A stretch of DNA of 27,983 bases from Schoenoplectus triqueter (Eukaryota; Streptophyta; Magnoliopsida; Poales; Cyperaceae). Where the stretch lies: positions 1 to 27,983 of the forward strand of contig CAXKVV010000223.1 in the NCBI GenBank assembly GCA_964058805.1, read 5' to 3'. This document shows, in pieces, positions 1 through 9,556 of the stretch. How positions within the stretch are numbered: the stretch's first letter is position 1; each line of letters opens with the position of its first letter. Position numbers and translations under genes: made by a program. The notes under the pieces were generated by a model, which did not search any database, was not told the origin of the DNA, and saw only the letters and a list, made by a program, of their open reading frames with translations.

Positions 1-810
1 CTGTAACATTGTAACGATTAAACAGAATGTTGTAACGGCTTATCCTTTCTTTCCAAACCATTGTAACGTTTCAAAAAAATTCTTGAAGTCCGACAAAGGC
101 ATTCTTGGCAAAATTAACGGCTACCCTTTCAAACCGTTATAACAATTCACAAGTCGTTATAACAGCTCAAGCCGTTAATAGTTTCTTTATCAGTTCCAAC
201 AAGCCTATTTCAAGGGATTAACTCTCTCACTTGAATTGATCTGTTTTATCTAGCAAAATCATTATTTCAGAGAGCTTACTAGCTATATACAAAGTGAGAG
301 AGATAAACATAAAAGATTGAAACACTTAATTAGCTAAATCCTTATTTAAACTCAATCTAGCTTTTTTTCATTCTCCCAACTTGATCATTAGTGTTCAACT
401 CTTCTTTATCACTATTTTTGAGCTGTAGTGCTCACTTTTGTTTTGAGTGTGTTGTCATTCATCTTTTTCTTTGAGTGTGTTATCACTCTTGTTATCGATA
501 GGCTTGACAGTCCATTTTATATAAGAGACCAAGTTCTATAAATGTAAGATTTTTTATTAGTGTTCGGCTCAACTTCAATTGTTAAAGAGGTTGGGAGTTT
601 TGAAAATGTAGGTATTGTTCGAACTCCGTTAACATATCTTGTGTTCTTATTTATTCTTTTCTTTTCTCTTTTTGTTTTAGTTGCTATACTTTTGTTGAGA
701 ATCAATTTGAATTATCTTCCACTGCCATTACACTTAGCATTAAGTCTCAAATCAATATCTACATTTCCACCTTAGATTCTTTAACTATCAAAACTTCAAA
801 GTACATCCCC
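1..810. repeat. LTR-retrotransposon-like remnant, copy 1 (5' end outside window)
   Basis: This segment shares ordered blocks with 18472-19591: AACGGCT/TTGTAACGATT motifs near the start, CTCTCTCAC paired with GTGAGAGAG, TTGAGTGTGTTATCA (471-485 here, 19244-19258 there) and AGAGACCAAG. Plant copia-type LTRs often show this AACGGCT-rich then CT-rich layout, so I infer an old LTR. No primer-binding site, polypurine tract, gag or pol frame follows, so it is a solo or truncated LTR at best. The right edge near 780-810 is approximate. The short open frames inside (517-775) look like chance. Confidence 0.4.
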
Positions 811-1212
811 TATAGGACCTTAAAACACGAGTAAAGAACTAAATATGTATAATTTGTGAAATAGAAGTACACTTTAAGATTATAAATTAATAAACTAATT
901 TGCATTCAACAAGGCATTCAACTATGAATAAATTATTTGTTACAAAATCAATAGAATGGAACTGGCGATGATCATTAACCCCATGATCAGTATGAATTCA
1001 ACACTCCGCCAAAGAAAAAGATTTGTCAAGAAATTACGTATATGTAAACTTCCGAAGTACTATGATCGCAAAATGGAGTCTCGGTGATTATTGTGATATC
1101 ACATTTTAAAAAAATAATTTTAATTTTGTCATTTTAGAAGTAAAATCTAATATTATGATCACAATATTAAGTCCCGATGAATTCATTTTTTTCCTATCAA
1201 CCTCTTTCTTAA
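811..1212. other. AT-rich intergenic stretch, nothing recognised
   Basis: No gene, RNA or clear repeat was recognised. On the minus strand near 955-1025 there is a roughly 27-codon hydrophobic open stretch that I cannot assign and do not call. Confidence 0.5.
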
Positions 1213-1270
1213 AACCGGCATGTGGCATGCAGCTACTAAGGAACCGGCATGTGGCATGCAGCTACTAAGG
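1213..1270. repeat. Perfect 29-bp tandem duplication (two units)
   Basis: Units 1213-1241 and 1242-1270 are identical and run from AACCGGCATG to CTACTAAGG. Each unit contains GGCATG twice. The lack of any difference suggests a young duplication. It lies about 350 bp beyond the 3' end of the minus-strand gene fragment at 1626-2041. Confidence 0.9.
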
Positions 1271-1625
1271 AATGAAGAAATTGAAAATACGGTGACGTCA
1301 AAATAAATTAGGCCTCTACATTGACAATTACTTGGTTAATATTAACCCTTTAATCAATACTGTATTATCAGTTGTTTAATTTTGTAAAAGGACAAAAAGA
1401 AGGCTTAAGATATTAATGTTATGTCAATTACACAGCACGAGTACAACATAGTAAACAACTTAGAAAACATACTATTCAAATTAATACCACCACTTATATG
1501 CAAAAGCATTTTTATCTCCAGTTACATTCAAAATTAGCAAACAGTGATGGTAATCTACATCAAACCAAAGTAGCAGGGGATTTGACAACCAGTTATCAGT
1601 TTTTATCAGCCTCCTCGCAGCCCTG

Positions 1626-2041
1626 TTAGTTGAACCAGGTAGCCTTCACCTTAATCCTACCAGGATGGCAAATCAGAATGAGCTCCTCATCCCCAGTCAC
1701 TCCGGCAACAAACCTCAGAGTCCCTTGGGCAAAGATGGCACCCGAATGCAGCAGGCACACATCAACAATTAGGACTGATACAAGTGGAAGTACTGTTACT
1801 TGCCTTAAAAGAGGGAGATGGATTACTTTTTCGGGACAAACGCCGAGGGCGTCCTCACTATTTTGTTAAACAACAAATTCCTGGCTTTCGGATCAGTAAT
1901 CTTGCTGTTTCGCACACTGATGGTTCCATAAATTTCAACCTTTTCTCCTTCCCAATCTATCACAGCAACATCCAGATGGGCCTCTGCACCATCTTTGTAA
2001 ATTGCATAATTTATCTCCATAGTGCCCAATATGGTCTTCAT
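1626..2041 (-). pseudogene. Fragment resembling the C-terminal domain of 60-kDa jasmonate-induced-protein-like proteins (DUF6598-type), frameshifted
   Basis: Two overlapping minus-strand frames together look like one domain. The upstream frame (2041 down to 1823) has the motifs MEINYAIYKDGAEAHLDV and EGEKVEIYGTISVRNSK, then stops at 1823-1825. A second frame, open from about 1865 to a TAA at 1626, carries DEELILICHPG and RIKVKATWFN at its end. The pattern (EVTYA-like start, 'IYG.I..RN' block, late beta-strand ending in a 'KVKVTW'-like string) is what I recall of the C-terminal region of plant 60-kDa jasmonate-induced-protein-like proteins. The frame change lies between about 1826 and 1865. 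The N-terminal part is missing upstream and no ribosome-inactivating N-glycosidase domain is visible, so the piece is truncated as well as shifted. A short intron or sequencing error at the junction is the alternative. Family assignment is from memory of the motif pattern and is moderate. Confidence 0.5.
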
Positions 2042-2049
2042 ATAAAACT

Positions 2050-3081
2050 TAATTTATAAATAATAACTGAAAATAATATCAAACAAACATGTACTCATTT
2101 GGACTTTTAATTCAAAAAATATACAATAATTAAATTCATAGAAATCTGAACAAAAATAAAATACTAGAAGAAAGTGTTATTTTTGTTTAAAGTTGATATT
2201 CTATAAAGACATGACCGTTCAATATTGATAATTACGAGTTCAATTAAAAATATTGATAATCTATAATATGCACAATATTTTGAATATTCTTTAATTATAT
2301 AAATTTATTTTTATTGCTGAAAATATTTTGTTTCTGAATTAGATAAATATTAATTTCTAACTAATAACAAAATCATAATTTAAAGTTAAAAGGGTAATTC
2401 AATTGATAACTATGAGTGCAATTAACAATTGAGGGGTTAATTATCATGAATTAACTAGTTTGGGGACGCTTTGTCACAAAATAAAAGTTTGGGAGAGACT
2501 TTATCACCTTAAGTTTTTTTTTTTTTTTTTTTTGGGGGGGGGGGGGTCTGAGACATTATGTCAAGATAAAATGAAACAAATTTGCAAATGGAATGGCCAT
2601 ATGTTGAGTCATCTATACTTTTATTATTATAAATAAAAAAAATATATATCCTAATTGTCTATATAAGAAGAGTGAGGATATTATACGATAAATAGTACAG
2701 ATTCGGCGCACTATGGATCTATATCTCTGTTTTGGTTAATAGTTCATCCAAACATATCAAAGTGATATCTATAAGTGAATTACTTATAATAGACCAAATT
2801 GCATTTTTTTTTTAGATATGTGAAAATGTCACTTTTTCAATGATTCATAATGTTTACATCAGGTGAACATTTAATTTTCTAAAGAATGGTGTACAAATTC
2901 CAAAAGATATAAAATTGGATCCACAAATAAATTTGCATTTCAAGAGCCACGTCGAGTGATCTTTTTTTTTTCCAAATTGGATGTACAAACAAATTATAAT
3001 ATTTAGACGAAATTTTCATAGGGACTTCTAATGGTGCTAATAATACATTTAACCTACATCTATTGAGTTTTTGAAAAGAAC
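2050..3081. other. AT-rich intergenic DNA with a T20-G13 homopolymer junction
   Basis: No gene was recognised, including no upstream exon for the fragment at 1626-2041. A run of 20 T (2514-2533) is followed directly by 13 G (2534-2546). The run length is likely polymorphic or assembly-sensitive. Confidence 0.6.
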
Positions 3082-3089
3082 CTTCTATA

Positions 3090-3404
3090 TAGGGGCGGAT
3101 GTATCATGTAACAGGGGGTCAGTTGACACCTCCTAAATTTTAAAAAATAATATTTTTAGATTAAAATTTTGTTAATCTGACCCCTCCTAAATTTAAAAGA
3201 AAATATATTCAATATCGTAAGTAATGAAAGAATTATGTAAAAAATTTAAAATATGAAGTTTCGTAGAGAAATTTTTTTATCGCTATGATTATTTATTATT
3301 TTTTTAATATTTTTATTTAATATCCGATTAGTTAATGGATTTAAACCTGATAAGCTACTAAATTTGATTACTGACCCCTGACCAAAATCATACATCCACC
3401 CCTG
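3090..3404. mobile_element. hAT-superfamily MITE with 8-bp target-site duplication
   Basis: Terminal inverted repeats are TAGGGGCGGATGTAT at the left and the complement of CAGGGGTGGATGTAT at the right (2 differences in 15). The flanks are identical 8-bp duplications CTTCTATA at 3082-3089 and 3405-3412. An 8-bp duplication with a (T/C)AGGGG-type tip is the hAT signature. The 315-bp element has no coding capacity. Its interior shares GATTAGTTAATGGATTTAAA with the element at 10778-11217, so the two are one family. Confidence 0.85.
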
Positions 3405-3412
3405 CTTCTATA

Positions 3413-4324
3413 TGTTGTATATTTAACAATTCTTTCATAAAAAATAGCTTTCTTATTTGTAAACATTGTTAACATAATAATACGATATAATAAATCTGCG
3501 TTAAAATTTTAGAATAAAGAGAATGATTTGGTCATTATATCTCCTTTACCAATCAAATGAACGCCTTGACAAAAAAAAAATCTTTTCTTTCAAATAAACA
3601 TGAGAATTTATTTTTATTTTCCTTCATAAAATTATTTTTCATGAAAAACAACTTTGCAAAACTATTCCGGTTAACGGCTAAATTTATCAGAAATGCGGAA
3701 ATTCTTTTGTTATCTGGCCGTCCGATTAAGAGAAAATATAGCACATTTCTTCTTTTACTTTTATCTGATATACATACACAGCAAAAATATGGAAACCGCT
3801 TTCCTTTCCAAATCTTATTTACTATCAAGCAAAAGCTAGTGTCTGTTGGCCTGTTGTCATTTATTCAGAAAAAAAAATGTTGATACGTGTAATATTGATA
3901 TAAATTTACAATGTAAAACAAGAGAAACAGCACAGCTTTTTGTTGCTCAACTTAAAACTTGTTTTACATAGACAAATCCGTCCTATGAAGATGTAACTTA
4001 CTCGAATGGTTTGGCACAGAAAGTTCAATTTTGTAAGAGGCATACAAAAGAAGATGATCTTGATTTTGCAAGCAAACATTGCATGCAGACCTTCCTATTT
4101 TTACATCAATAATAATAACTAATAAATAGACATCGATCAAAAGATTAAGTAAAACACATCTTACTATAATAGAGTGGCACCTTGCTCCAATCCTTAGCTC
4201 AGTTCTGAGTTTGATTGGAAGACTCTAATAAATATGCAAGGTATATCATACTGAATTAGTAGAGGAATATAATAAAGTAATTATAAGCTCAGAGGCAAAT
4301 AGTGTAATAATCTTGAAAATTAGT
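3413..4324. other. Intergenic DNA downstream of the GASA gene; includes its probable 3' UTR
   Basis: The minus-strand GASA stop is at 4325, so roughly 4130-4324 is its likely 3' UTR, although no textbook AATAAA is visible there. The open frames at 3553-3883 lie on both strands of the same AT-rich DNA and have no recognisable motif. A plus-strand open stretch near 3975-4112 was not recognised either. Confidence 0.5.
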
Positions 4325-6060
4325 TTAGGGGCATTTGGGGCCGCCACTCTTGGTTTTCCAGTTGTTGTAGCAGGGGCACTCTCCCTTGTTTCCATAGAAA
4401 CCAGATGGAACACAAAGGCATGTCTGGCAGCACTTATTGCAGAAGAACAGGCAAGGCTTCTTGTACTGAGTCTGGGAGCACCTCCTCTGGCATTGCCCGG
4501 GGCATTCTGTTCAAATTTTGATGCATTAGCATATAAACTGTTTGGATATAGCTTCTAACTGTTAGGAACTTTGCTCAGTGTGCAGATCAGGTTCATGGAT
4601 TGTACAGAGTGAAAAAACAAAGTTTGGAGATCAATTGAATGAAAAGCAAATTTTGGTGTACATCTAATAGATAGAAGCACAGTGTGAATTCAATTGATTT
4701 GGAAATTGGAAATAACAAAAAACACCCAATCCAGACAAGAGTAACTAACAGCTAGCATTGGTGGTTTATGAATCAGATTATGCTTCTACTGTTTCACTAA
4801 ACATGATTAGGTCTGTAACTAGATCTGAGATGGAAACTTTGGTATGCTATTGGAGTGGAGGCATTTGAAATTGTTTCTTTTAAAACCCTTATATGTTTAC
4901 TGTTAATATTTGCCATACTATCTATTGGATCCGCATGCATATTGATTCCTAAAATGGCCCATTTGTGGTGTTGGCTTTGTTGTCATCATCCTAAATAAAA
5001 ATTACATAATACTATCGGAAGTTGGAAATAGCCTCTAAAATGGCCCATATAGAATTAGGCATTATTTGGGGCCATTTGCTATTTCTGAAACATGTCTTGA
5101 AAGTAATTTTAAACTAGAGAGACTTACGAGAGCTCTGCAGATTTCCTTTCCCATTTTTCTGACCTCCTAGACCATTAACCTATAGTTAAGAAAACAGAAT
5201 AGCTCAACATACACAATAATTAAAAATTAACATTAACTAGGATGCTTGATTGATGCTTAACAACAATTGAAATTTTATTGAAACTAGTTTTTGGGATAGC
5301 AAGTTCACATACCCTTTCCAGTTCATACTTCACTTCAGCTTCATCAGTCTCCCTTATCTACGATAGAAAAAGCAATGAAATGTAAGCAATAACTATTTTA
5401 ATATAACAATATAGGATGTTCTACCAGTACATGGTTTGTGTCTTGTACCGGAATTCTGAAACTGTTATGAACAATCTAGCTTGTGTTTTCCTTGATTTAT
5501 TTTTACCGAACCAGATTCCTTAATTTGCCAGAAAGAAACCTATAAGAACTATAAAATTCGCAGAAATCATGACAGAAAATAGACAAAAAAGGAATTGTAC
5601 TGATCTACAATCAGTGGTGGAGCTTCATTTGATCAAAGGAGGCCATGGCCCCCATCTAATTTGAAAAATTAGTAAGAAAATAATAATTAATTTATACAAA
5701 TGATTGTACAGTACAAAGGCCGACCCCCCTTGATTATTGATGAAGCTCTGCTAATGTCTACAATCAAGCCTATAACTGCAGTAGACTTGTATGCACTGAT
5801 ACCAGTACCAATGTTGTTAACCAGAAGATCAACAATATTTTTACCATTTCTTCTAATGGGCCAGAAAACTCTGATCACCTGATATGGCTTTAGTTTGAAC
5901 TTAAAATACACAATATATACTAGATGGCCATAGTACCAAGTACCAACACGGTGTTACACGGCTATGGCCTAACAAGCAGTAATCATACCATGGATTCAGC
6001 CGTGCAAATGGCTAGGATGACAACTACCAAGACGAGAAGAAACTTAGCCATGGCCACCAT
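4325..6060 (-). CDS. GASA/snakin family gibberellin-regulated cysteine-rich secreted peptide (4 exons)
   Basis: GASA/snakin peptides are small secreted disulfide-rich proteins of the plant cell wall/apoplast, linked to gibberellin response, growth, redox and antimicrobial defence. Exons on the minus strand: 6060-5989, 5357-5313, 5158-5128 and 4506-4325. All introns are GT-AG and the phases join cleanly (0, 0, 1). The product is 109 residues, normal for the family. Residues 1-24 (exon 1) are a signal peptide with core FLLVLVVVILAI. Residues 25-50 are a polar linker rich in E/K. Residues 51-109 are the GASA domain with all 12 cysteines (51, 55, 59, 68, 72, 75, 76, 79, 81, 93, 95, 108) and hallmarks KKPCLFFCNKCC, CLCVPSGFYGNK, CPCYNNWK and the terminal GGPKCP. 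Two in-frame ATGs exist (6060 and 6051); the first is chosen by position and either keeps the signal peptide. Intron 1 (631 nt) carries a hAT MITE. No disabling change is seen. Exons 2 and 3 are the least certain. Confidence 0.93.
5612..5756. mobile_element. Short hAT MITE inside GASA intron 1, with 8-bp target-site duplication
   Basis: Left end CAGTGGTGGAGCTTCAT, right end the complement of CATTAGCAGAGCTTCAT. The flanks are identical TCTACAAT at 5604-5611 and 5757-5764. The 145-bp length implies an internally deleted derivative. It starts with the CAGTGG-type tip seen, less decayed, at 10778. It lies wholly within the 5358-5988 intron and leaves both splice sites intact. Open frames on both strands across it are by-products. 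Confidence 0.8.
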
Positions 6061-6151
6061 TTTCAAGCCGAAGATGCAGTAGTGTTAAGCGTTTACACAG
6101 GATTGGAGAAAGGAGTTTTAGATTTGGTTTGGAGGGAAAGGCAGTAGGGAT

Positions 6152-6163
6152 CCAAATATATAG
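6152..6163 (-). promoter_or_regulatory. Probable TATA box of the GASA gene
   Basis: Minus-strand reading CTATATATTTGG, about 92-100 bp upstream of the first ATG. A start site about 30 bp downstream (near 6130) would give a 5' leader of roughly 70 nt that is pyrimidine-rich and free of upstream ATGs, as is usual for plant genes. Inferred from sequence and position only. Confidence 0.55.
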
Positions 6164-6182
6164 AGTTGTGGAGCATAGGATT

Positions 6183-6204
6183 GGGGGGGGGGGGGGGGGG
6201 GGGG
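6183..6204. repeat. Uninterrupted run of 22 G (22 C on the gene strand)
   Basis: The homopolymer lies about 20 bp upstream of the proposed GASA TATA box. Such runs can form G-quadruplex or triplex structures and mutate rapidly. Whether it matters for expression is unknown, and the exact length in the assembly may be unreliable. Confidence 0.9.
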
Positions 6205-6361
6205 ATCGAAATCCTCTGAAGTAATTTTGTGCGTGAAATGTTGCTCGTATACGCTGTGCATAGTACTGACGTAATATTGCAGATTTTCTTTTTTGATAAA
6301 TAAAATAAAATAAATAGGGAAGTGGTCCCATTTTATTTAAATTCAGTCCCAATTTTTTTTC

Positions 6362-7243
6362 TTTTACAAAAATTTTAAGTTTTGATTAATTTTTTTTAAC
6401 TTTTTCAAACACTTCAATAAAGTCCATGTCACATATATAATTGTCAGAAAATTAACACGCAATGCCCAGTTACACAATAAATTTATTACAAATGAATACA
6501 TGTCATAGATACTAGTATTTTATTCTGCATGCAATTCATTATTCCAATATGACATAAATATATTTTAAAAATTGTTTTCTTATTTTTATTACACAAATAA
6601 TATAATAAAAATAATAATATTTTAATAACAAAATAAAATATATATTTTTTATGAATAATACGAAAAAAATACCATATTATTTGAAATATTAAGCAAAATC
6701 AGAAATAAAACATAAAGATAGACAAAAATATTCAAAAATCTTGCTACTATGGATTAAAATGAGTAGGAAAAAATAGGAACAGTGTTGTCCCCTATTCAGA
6801 TTTTTTTAAATCATCATTATAATTATGTATGTTAAAAAAAGATATTTATTGGTATAATTTTATTTTCTATGAAATATTTATTTATATTTGATCGACAAAT
6901 ATATTTATATTTATATGTTATTTAACTATATATTTAAATTTAAAAATTATATCAATAATTATTTTTTATCAACCAACTCTCTAACTTAATTTATTAACGG
7001 TAATTTACTTCATCCTTACTTAGATTACTTGATCATTGCTTTACTACAAGAAAAAAATATAAATACACTAATTAATTATTATACAAAATATATATATATA
7101 TATATCAATATAAAAAATTATTAAGAAGAACCATCAAACTTTTAATTGATTATTAAATATATAACAATATACTTATCCTATATAACATATGTTTGAAAAA
7201 GTTCCAAAAATTTTTTTATCAAAACTTCAAACTTTTGTATAAA
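6362..7243. repeat. AT-rich fold-back element with ~50-bp inverted arms
   Basis: The arm at 6362-6412 (TTTTACAAAAATTTTAAGTT to CTTTTTCAAAC) matches the reverse complement of 7191-7243 with scattered mismatches. GTCCCAATT/AGTTGGGACC motifs lie just outside each arm and may be the outer part of the same inverted repeat. The 780-bp interior is extremely AT-rich and non-coding, with a (TA)n run at 7086-7104. This is probably an old non-autonomous DNA transposon. No target-site duplication was found and the class is unknown. Confidence 0.45.
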
Positions 7244-7586
7244 AAAAAATACTGTCGGTCCCAACTAGAGTGCATATTTCCACTCGAATCATATCACTTC
7301 CTTATTTTTTATTTTATTTAAAAAACCTGTAATATTGTTCATTTTATTTTATTTTTGGTACCCAGAGGATAAGCTCGGTGTTGGGCGGGGTTGTTATAGG
7401 CGTATAGCCTATAGGGAAGCAAACAAAGTTCAATAAGGTGAAAAAAAAGTATCTTCCTAACATGCGTCGGCAAAAATTGCTTCCTGCCCTCGATTTAAAA
7501 ATTCAATTTATAAAAATAATAAAAAATAAAATATTTAAAAAATCAATTAAAAAAATGGAAATGTGCCCCTGTCTTTGAACCAGAAG
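7244..7586. other. Intergenic, nothing recognised
   Basis: A mixed AT-rich stretch with one more GC-rich island around 7360-7430. No open frame with recognisable content and no repeat partner elsewhere in the window was found. Confidence 0.5.
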
Positions 7587-7642
7587 TACAAATATGCACA
7601 TTCTCTGAGTTGGGTACAAATACGAAAATTCTCTGAGTTGGG
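7587..7642. repeat. 28-bp tandem duplication, two diverged units
   Basis: Units 7587-7614 and 7615-7642 both read TACAAATA/ACG...ATTCTCTGAGTTGGG and differ at a few positions in the middle. The function is unknown. Confidence 0.8.
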
Positions 7643-7762
7643 TTAGAGTGGCAACAATGACAATTTCAGGAGTGATAATGGGTGTTCTGGGTAGTAAAAA
7701 GATTGAAAATATGTAGGCCCCACAAGTGAAGGGGTTTTTGGTTAAAACTGAAAACTTGTGGC

Positions 7763-7991
7763 GCCTTTCACGGATGTGAGGGAGGGGAAGCGGATCCGCT
7801 GTCGCGCGGCACCGTGCAGCGCAGCACGGTGTCCGTTTGATCACTTTGAAATTCGAGTTAGCACGAATATCAAAGTGATCGAATGGACACCGTACTGCGC
7901 TGCACGGTGCCGCGCGACAGCTGATCTGATTCCGTGGGGGAGGTGGGGAGGGGAATGCATGTGGGAGGTCTGAAACCATCACGTGAAAGGC
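7763..7991. mobile_element. GC-rich palindromic MITE-like element with a near-perfect 58-bp-arm hairpin
   Basis: The inner arms 7798-7855 and 7864-7921 are reverse complements with 4 mismatches in 58, around an 8-nt loop. The outer ends GCCTTTCACG (7763-7772) and CGTGAAAGGC (7982-7991) also pair, separated from the inner stem by unpaired purine-rich spacers. The arms contain GTCGCGCGGCACCGTGCAGC and are far more GC-rich than the surroundings. No clear target-site duplication was seen. A transcript would fold into a long hairpin that could feed small-RNA processing. Open frames on both strands are mirror images of the palindrome, not genes. Confidence 0.7.
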
Positions 7992-8331
7992 AAACTATGA
8001 GGGGAACATGTTACGTGCCTCACCCAGCGGTGCTCTTTTTAATTCCCTCTCTTCTCTTTCATGGATCTCTTCTGAAAAAGGGAACGCAAAAGACATTCAT
8101 TCACTCATTATACATCGTACAATACATTATTATACATACTTGACGTAGTTATTACATACATTTATACGCTTCATCTCTCTCTCTAATTACTCATCCAAAA
8201 CGAAAATTGCGAGTGGTGAGTGACGTGAGTTCAGTTAATAAATGCGGCGACGTAATGTTTCTCATCGAAGACCATTTGGGATCCTTCAATGGAGGATTAA
8301 AGATGAGAGTGGTCTAACGGACATTCATAAA
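7992..8331. other. Intergenic, pyrimidine-rich patches, no gene recognised
   Basis: Contains CT-rich stretches (8043-8060, 8174-8184) and a short open frame with no recognisable motif. Confidence 0.45.
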
Positions 8332-9485
8332 TCAGATTTTTTTTTTGTAAATATAATAAATAAAAGGAGGAAAATAGTATGATTGCTGCGAATTTTTGCA
8401 CCTCTATTATGAACCGAGTTTGAAACTCGATCCCAATTTTTTTTGGTATTTTTTTCTATTTTGATTATTTTTTTATCATTTTAATAGTTTATTTAATTAA
8501 TTTATTATGTTTAATAATTATTCAATGATTTAACTTGTTTTCTTAATTGATTGTTAACTATGAGTTCGAACGAACACAGATGAGATTGAAGACAAATTCG
8601 AAATCTGAGCATATCATCTTCAAATAATCATAATTTTTGATAGAAAACTTTGATCGAAGTGTGCTACCAAGTCATGAAAAGCTCGTCTGAGGCCTTAAAA
8701 CCATTTAAAGTTGTGGGAATTTTTTTATCATTTTTCAGATTTGTAGTTAGAAATTGAATATATTCTTGTTCGTTGTGCTCATCATATATAGTTATATTCA
8801 TAAGAATTTTATGATGTATTTTTTGAATTAGTTACTTTTAGTTTTTTGTGTATAATTATATTATAATATCAACTAATATTATATATTTATTAAATACACA
8901 ACAATATCGTATTTAACATATTAATATTTTAACTATATTTTTATAAAAAGTGATAAATATTTAGTGTTGATTTTTAGTTAAAAATCAGACGCTAAATACG
9001 ATAAAAAAAAAGAAGCTAAACCAATAAATAAATAATTTATCATAAAATTTTAAACGAAACAAAATAAAACTGAAAAAAATAAAATATTGATTAATTAAAT
9101 GATCATCATTACAATTTTTCACAAAATAAAACATTTTTTCAGAAATTAATTAATTGTTTGTTCAGTCAATTAATGATGATCATTTTCCTTCGTTCGATCG
9201 GGAGCATCGGATGGAATAAAAATATTATGAAATTAAATAATTAATTAAAAATAAGCTAAATTATTGAACAAATATTAAACATAATAAAATAACTAAATAA
9301 AATATTAAAACTATAAAAATAATAAACAAATTATTAAACAAATAATTAATCGAAACAGAAAATTTTGTTAAAAATTAAGACTGAATTTGAAATTAGGTTC
9401 AAACTAGGGTGAAAAAACTCGAAGCAATCATATCATTTTTCTTTTTTTTTATTATATTTATCAAAAATAAAATCTGTTCATAAAT
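8332..9485. mobile_element. ~1.15-kb element with long (~225-bp) terminal inverted repeats, Mutator-like in shape
   Basis: The left end (CATTCATAAATCAGATTTT, then GTATGATTGCTGCGA) matches the reverse complement of the right end (CATTTATGAACAGATTTT, then ATATGATTGCTTCGA). The match continues with indels to about 8550 and from about 9240. Long inverted repeats around a short non-coding interior fit a non-autonomous MULE, but no 9-bp duplication was identified, so the superfamily is inferred from shape only. A second perfect 15-bp inverted pair (9097-9111 and 9171-9185, core GATCATCATTA) lies in the interior. Confidence 0.55.
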
Positions 9486-9556
9486 GGTACAAAGAGATCA
9501 CTGTGCATCATAACTGCTAAACCTTGACAAGAAGGCCACCTAACTGTTTTATCTCT

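Noticed and set aside
955..1025. Short hydrophobic minus-strand open stretch (about 27 codons)
   Set aside because: Could be chance in AT-rich DNA; no family recognised and no neighbouring exon.
3975..4112. Open stretch of about 45 codons with EDVTYSNGLAQKV
   Set aside because: No recognisable domain, no start codon at the head and no splice context strong enough to call an exon.
4313..4558. 81-codon plus-strand open frame
   Set aside because: It is the antisense of GASA exon 4; the minus strand has the 12-cysteine domain and splice site.
7503..7982. 159-codon minus-strand open frame
   Set aside because: It runs through the palindromic element, giving mirrored peptide strings; no domain, start context or conservation signal.
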